A stretch of DNA of 64,000 bases from contig JAFSRT010000007.1 in the NCBI GenBank assembly GCA_017445995.1, forward strand, positions 1 through 64,000. The letters run 5' to 3'. The notes below the pieces were generated by a model that was given only the letters and a program-made list of their open reading frames with translations, ran no database searches and was not told the DNA's origin. Of this stretch, positions 60,268 to 64,000 are shown in pieces. This DNA comes from Clostridia bacterium (GTDB taxonomy: Bacteria > Bacillota > Clostridia > Christensenellales > Borkfalkiaceae). The first letter of the stretch is position 1. Each line of letters opens with the position of its first letter. Position numbers and translations under genes: made by a program.

Positions 60268-61709
60268 TCTGCACCGCGGATTTCCGTCAGCATATCGCGT
60301 TTTAATTCATACAATTTATCAGATAAGTCCACCTTAAATAAATGCGGACTGTCAAGCCTTTTGTATTCGTCCCAGAAACTGTCGAGTTCAACTTTTGCAT
60401 ACTCTTTAATCTCTTTTAAGGACGGCAGTTTATAGACTAATTTTCCGTCGATAATGATTTCTTTCTGTAATTTTTTTACGGTATAATTTTCAAAAGTAAT
60501 TTTTTTCCATCTTTCGGTCTGGTGTGTTAACGTAAGCGGTTTACTTTCGACGATATCTTCTTCACTTCTTAAAAAGATACAGTCGGCTTCGGCTTTGCCC
60601 GTCGCTTTATCGTAAACCCTGTAAATATTCTTAAAGCCCGGGTTCGTTATCTTTGCAGTATTATTTGAAACTTTGATTTTCGGTATTTCGTTGCCGTTTT
60701 CGTCGTAAACCGCCGATAGTTTATAAACCCCGCCGAGTGCAGGCATATCGGCACTTGTAATAAGTTTCGTTCCTACGCCCCATAGATTGATTTTCGCACC
60801 CTGATTTTTAAGCGAGTTAATTGAATATTCGTCTAAATCTCCCGACGCGCAAATTTTAGCGTTCGGATAGCCCGCATCGTCAAGCATCTTTCTCGCTTCT
60901 TTACTTAAATACGCAAGGTCGCCCGAGTCTAACCTTATTCCTTTAGGTTCGTGCCCCTGACTTCTTAAATAATCGAAAACTTTAATAGCGTTAGGAACAC
61001 CGCTTCTTAAAGTATCGTAAGTATCGACTAACAAAAGCGTGTTGTCGGGATATACTTTTGCATATTCCATAAACGCGGTGTATTCGTCCTTAAAGTTCAT
61101 AACCCAACTGTGTGCGTGCGTTCCGGAAACGGGAATATCGAACATTTTACCCGCTAAAACGTTTGACGTAGACGAACAACCGCCGATAACCGCCGCCCTT
61201 GCCCCGTAAATGCCCGCGTCGGGCGCTTGGGCGCGACGGAGACCGAATTCCATAATAGCGTCCCCTTTACTTGCATAATTTATTTTAGCGGACTTGGTTG
61301 CGATAAGCGTTTGAAAGTTAATTATATTTAATATAGCCGTTTCAATCAACTGCGCCTGCATAATCGGTGCTTTAACGGTCAGTATCGGTTCGCCGGGGAA
61401 AACTATCGTTCCTTCCGGAACGGCGTAAATATTACCCGTAAACTTAAAATCTTTTAAATATTCGATAAACTTATCGGAAAAAATATTAAGGCTTTTAAGA
61501 TAAGATATTTCTTCTTCGCCGAAATGAAGATTTAATATATAATCGACAACCTGTTCAAGACCGCAAGCGATTGAGTAGGTTATCATACCGTTTTGGCGGA
61601 AAAATACGTCGAAGACGGCGATTTCATCCTTTCTTCCGTGCTGTAAATATCCGTTCATCATTGTAAGTTGATATAAATCGGTTAAAAGCGTTAGATTTCT
61701 GGTTTGCAT
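60264..61709 (-). CDS. pncB: Nicotinate phosphoribosyltransferase
   Basis: Salvages nicotinate to nicotinate mononucleotide for NAD synthesis. The 481 residues begin with the family start TLLTDLYQLTMMNGY (about 7-21), contain VFFRQNGM, the EFGLRRAQAPD segment, the phosphorylatable His in SGTHAHSWVM (about 195-204) and the DTYDTLRSGVPNA phosphoribosyl-binding region, followed by KGIRLDSGDL. It heads the run with the coiled-coil protein, lspA and rluD behind its own promoter. Together with nadK it supports NAD(P) supply. Confidence 0.95.
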   Translation of the reverse strand: MQTRNLTLLTDLYQLTMMNGYLQHGRKDEIAVFDVFFRQNGMITYSIACGLEQVVDYILNLHFGEEEISYLKSLNIFSDKFIEYLKDFKFTGNIYAVPEGTIVFPGEPILTVKAPIMQAQLIETAILNIINFQTLIATKSAKINYASKGDAIMEFGLRRAQAPDAGIYGARAAVIGGCSSTSNVLAGKMFDIPVSGTHAHSWVMNFKDEYTAFMEYAKVYPDNTLLLVDTYDTLRSGVPNAIKVFDYLRSQGHEPKGIRLDSGDLAYLSKEARKMLDDAGYPNAKICASGDLDEYSINSLKNQGAKINLWGVGTKLITSADMPALGGVYKLSAVYDENGNEIPKIKVSNNTAKITNPGFKNIYRVYDKATGKAEADCIFLRSEEDIVESKPLTLTHQTERWKKITFENYTVKKLQKEIIIDGKLVYKLPSLKEIKEYAKVELDSFWDEYKRLDSPHLFKVDLSDKLYELKRDMLTEIRGAE

Positions 61710-61742
61710 ATTTTCTCCGTTTTATAAATAATAATTTTAATA

Positions 61743-61771
61743 AGTATAACATAATAATATTTTTTTGTAAA
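61743..61771 (-). promoter_or_regulatory. pncB promoter
   Basis: Minus-strand TTTACA (61766-61771), 17-bp spacer, TATACT (61743-61748). A leader of about 30 bases ends in GGAGA. Confidence 0.72.
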
Positions 61772-61806
61772 TTATTTTTATAAATTAACGGCAAATTAAA
61801 TAACAA

Positions 61807-61844
61807 AAAAACCGCGTAATTTTCGTTGAAATTACGCGGTTTTT
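61807..61844. terminator. Terminator after glmM
   Basis: Sixteen-base-pair stem (61807-61822 with 61829-61844) centred on ACCGCGTAAT / ATTACGCGGT, six-base loop, T-run on the minus strand. Confidence 0.93.
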
Positions 61845-61857
61845 GATTTTTTATCGT

Positions 61858-63177
61858 TTAATTCATTTCGTTTATTGCGACTACTTTTCCTACTACTTCG
61901 TTTGCAATTCTTTCGTTTAACTCTGCGTCCTGACTTTCAACCATAACCCTGATTTTAGGTTCTGTTCCGGATGCGCGTAGCATTATTCTGCCCTTGCCTT
62001 CGAGTTCTGCGTTAAACTTCGCTATTTCTTTTATTATGTCTTCGTTATTCATAATTCTGAACTTATCTTTTACGATTACGTTCTTATTTGATTGCGGGTA
62101 AAGTTTAACGTCAAGCGCTTCCGAGAAAGTCTTATTCTCGCTTAAAATCATATTCGCAACTGTAATTGCCGAAAGCATACCGTCGCCCGTTGTTGCAACG
62201 TCTTTTAATATTATGTGTCCGCTCTGTTCTCCGCCTATCGACAAGTCTTTTTCGAGAAGTTTCATTAAAACGTATTTATCGCCGATATCCGTCCTTATTA
62301 AATCAAGCCCTTCTTTTTTTAACGCTATTTCTATCGCCATATTCGTATGACTCGTTCCGACAACGGCGTTTCCTTTTAATAATCCTGTCTTTTTATAGTA
62401 TTTTGCAAGTCCGTAGATTATCATATCGCCGTCTATAATATTGCCTTTTTCGTCGACCGCTATTAACCTGTCTGCGTCCCCGTCGAAAGAAAAACCGACG
62501 TCGGCGCGGTATTTTAATACTTTTTTAGCAAGAGACTGCGGATATAACGCACCGCAGTTTTTATTGATTTTCAGCCCGTCGTTCATACAGTTGGTTGCAA
62601 TTACCGTTGCGCCTAACGCTCTGAAAACTTCGGGCGCGATTCTGTGCGAAGCACCGAAAGCGCAATCTAAAACTATCGTTAAACCTTTAAGCGATTTTTT
62701 GCTTGCGTTAATTAAAAAGTTTTTATAGGTTTTAACCAGATTAAAGTTCTGTTCATAACTTCCTATGTCCGGAAAATCGTTAGTTTTTTCATGAATAAAA
62801 CAACGTTCAATTCTTTCTTCTTCCTTGTCGCCGAGTTTGTAACCTTCGGACCCGAAAACCTTAATTCCGTTATATTCTCCGCTGTTGTGCGAAGCGCTTA
62901 TAACTACGCCGTAATCGGCTTTATATTCCTTGGTAATATAGGCTATCCCCGGCGTCGGACAAACGCCGATATCGATTACTTTTGCGCCCGCTTTCATTGC
63001 CCCACAAGCAAGCCCCGCAGTTAAATAACTGTTCGATATTCTCGTATCCGAACCGACGATTATAGTCGGTTTATGTTTAAGCATACCGAGTGCGTTCCCT
63101 ATTTTCGACGCTATTTCAAGCGTTAAATCTTCGTTTACAATACCGCGAAGCCCGTCTGTTCCGAAATATAAACCCAT
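61858..63177 (-). CDS. glmM: Phosphoglucosamine mutase
   Basis: Converts glucosamine 6-phosphate to glucosamine 1-phosphate for UDP-GlcNAc synthesis. The 439 residues start with the family signature FGTDGLRG. They carry the active Ser96 in the ISASHNSGEYNG loop (usually TASHNP), the metal loop DGDADR (about 238-243), the GlmM sugar-binding GGEQSGHI and the phosphate-binding RASGTEPKIRVM. The start codon is next to the stop of the GlmU acetyltransferase gene, so the two consecutive enzymes are coupled. Confidence 0.96.
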   Translation of the reverse strand: MGLYFGTDGLRGIVNEDLTLEIASKIGNALGMLKHKPTIIVGSDTRISNSYLTAGLACGAMKAGAKVIDIGVCPTPGIAYITKEYKADYGVVISASHNSGEYNGIKVFGSEGYKLGDKEEERIERCFIHEKTNDFPDIGSYEQNFNLVKTYKNFLINASKKSLKGLTIVLDCAFGASHRIAPEVFRALGATVIATNCMNDGLKINKNCGALYPQSLAKKVLKYRADVGFSFDGDADRLIAVDEKGNIIDGDMIIYGLAKYYKKTGLLKGNAVVGTSHTNMAIEIALKKEGLDLIRTDIGDKYVLMKLLEKDLSIGGEQSGHIILKDVATTGDGMLSAITVANMILSENKTFSEALDVKLYPQSNKNVIVKDKFRIMNNEDIIKEIAKFNAELEGKGRIMLRASGTEPKIRVMVESQDAELNERIANEVVGKVVAINEMN

Positions 63178-63831
63178 TTACTTTTTCTCCTTTACTTCTT
63201 TAAGATAATTATGCGCCCTGTTTTCCTTTACAATCTGGCGTACCCTTCCTATAACGAAATCGTCGGTATGAACGTCTTCCGTTATCGTCGTTCCCGCACA
63301 GATATAGGAATTACTTTCTATATTTACAGGGGCGATTATATTACAATTACTACCTATAAAACAGTTGTCGCCGACCGTCGTTCTGTTTTTAGTTCTTCCG
63401 TTATAATTAACGAAAATCGCACCGCAACCTATATTACAGTTTTTGCCGATATCCGCGTCTCCTACGTATGCCAAATGGTTTGCCTTCGTCCCGTTGTCTA
63501 TTACTGCGTTTTTAATTTCAACGAAATCGCCGATATGAACGTCGTTTTTAAGTTCCGCTTTCGGTCTTAACCTTGCAAACGGACCTATCTGACAATTATC
63601 ACCCGTCTTCGCGTCGTCAATCTGGCTGTGATTTACGACGGTGTTTGCACCGATATAACTGTTTTTAATGTAGTTATTAGGAAGAATTACAACCCCGTCT
63701 TCTATAACGGTGTCGCCTTCTATTCTGTTATTTTCATAGATAGTAACGTTGTTTCCGATTTTAACCGTTTTATCGATAAAAACCGATTTTTTGTCCACTA
63801 AAACAAAATTTTTACCGTGATTTATTTTCAT
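63178..63831 (-). CDS. GlmU acetyltransferase domain as a separate protein
   Basis: 217 residues matching only the C-terminal left-handed beta-helix half of GlmU, which acetylates glucosamine 1-phosphate with acetyl-CoA. Conserved pieces: IGPFARLRP (about 82-90), the EIKNAVI-GTKANHLAYVGD region with the catalytic His (about 118), GAIFVNYNGRTKNRT and IIAPVNI. The N-terminal uridylyltransferase domain, normally about 230 residues, is absent. It has not simply been cut off: a perfect promoter and a GGGGG ribosome-binding site lie just upstream of the ATG. UDP transfer must be done by another protein. Followed directly by glmM. Confidence 0.9.
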   Translation of the reverse strand: MKINHGKNFVLVDKKSVFIDKTVKIGNNVTIYENNRIEGDTVIEDGVVILPNNYIKNSYIGANTVVNHSQIDDAKTGDNCQIGPFARLRPKAELKNDVHIGDFVEIKNAVIDNGTKANHLAYVGDADIGKNCNIGCGAIFVNYNGRTKNRTTVGDNCFIGSNCNIIAPVNIESNSYICAGTTITEDVHTDDFVIGRVRQIVKENRAHNYLKEVKEKK

Positions 63832-63865
63832 TTTTGCCCCCTTTAAGTACTAAAATTGTAAATTT

Positions 63866-63894
63866 ATTATATCTTAATTTGTAATTTATGTCAA
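63866..63894 (-). promoter_or_regulatory. Promoter of the glmU acetyltransferase-glmM operon, perfect consensus
   Basis: Minus-strand TTGACA (63889-63894), 17-bp spacer, TATAAT (63866-63871). The leader is about 28 bases. It shows that the short glmU gene begins here. Confidence 0.92.
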
Positions 63895-64000
63895 GTTTTT
63901 TATTAAAAATATAAGAATTTTTTCAAAAACACGCATTTTTCTATAAATAAAATTTCATAAATCAGGGTTAAAATTATTTCTAATTTTGGGGGTAATATTT

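Noticed and set aside
63975-64000. GGGGG near the right edge as ribosome-binding site of a plus-strand gene
   Set aside because: A start codon would fall outside the window and no clear promoter precedes it, so it cannot be supported.
1-64000. CRISPR array, prophage, toxin-antitoxin or defence cassette
   Set aside because: No regularly spaced repeats, no phage structural or restriction genes, and no typical toxin-antitoxin pair were seen on either strand.

Overview
The window is AT-rich, densely packed, and encodes much of the conserved core of an endospore-forming, low-GC Gram-positive bacterium of the Clostridia type. The main evidence is a complete spoIIIAA-AH operon, spoIVA, spoIVB, a GerW-family gene, two sporulation-type D,D-carboxypeptidases, an ispH-rpsA fusion (a clostridial trait) and a GlgC/GlgD pair. 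Gene order follows familiar Firmicutes blocks: scpA-scpB, a carboxypeptidase next to rluB, spoIIIA-asp23-nusB-folD-ispA-tlyA-argR-recN-spoIVB, der-plsY-spoIVA and lspA-rluD. I cannot name the genus from the sequence. Most of it is ordinary housekeeping DNA, and I found no CRISPR array, prophage or defence system.

Layout. Positions 1-140 hold the right end of an IS3-family insertion sequence. From 174 to 3931 lie lexA with an SOS operator, a divergent eight-cysteine small protein, a tyrosine recombinase with two dif-shaped dyads upstream, and a PadR-type regulator fused to a membrane domain. From 4016 to 22888 almost everything is on the minus strand: envelope and chromosome-segregation genes, lysA, dacF, spoIVB, recN, argR, nadK, isoprenoid and folate genes, nusB, and the SpoIIIA channel operon. 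From 23005 to 28586 is a minus-strand run proC-rnhA-tmem64-yhiN-ispH/rpsA, followed by a plus-strand tRNA-Trp and a GC-richer structured patch. Plus-strand leuS and a P-type ATPase occupy 30144-35015.

From 35078 to 48808 is carbohydrate metabolism: a domain-swapped GH3 glycosidase with galM, and a glycogen operon pgi-glgB-glgC-glgD-glgA-glgP with acpP downstream. Then come valS, a three-gene ABC importer on the plus strand, spoIVA-plsY-der, a chain of overlapping genes (pncB, a coiled-coil protein, lspA, rluD), and glmM with a stand-alone acetyltransferase half of GlmU.

Together the genes link sporulation (SpoIIIA-SpoIIQ-type channel, SpoIVB protease signal, SpoIVA coat basement layer), cell-wall precursor supply (lysA, glmM, glmU C-domain, carboxypeptidases, ispA/ispH), and storage and recovery of glucose as glycogen. 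Promoters are easy to read because many match TTGACA-17-TATAAT. Three of them (lexA, the recombinase, nadK) place the -10 box only 6-8 bases before the start codon, which predicts leaderless mRNAs. The least explained items are the recombinase-associated dyads, the leaderless starts, the truncated GlmU, the eight-cysteine protein, the membrane-fused PadR and the structured patch after tRNA-Trp.
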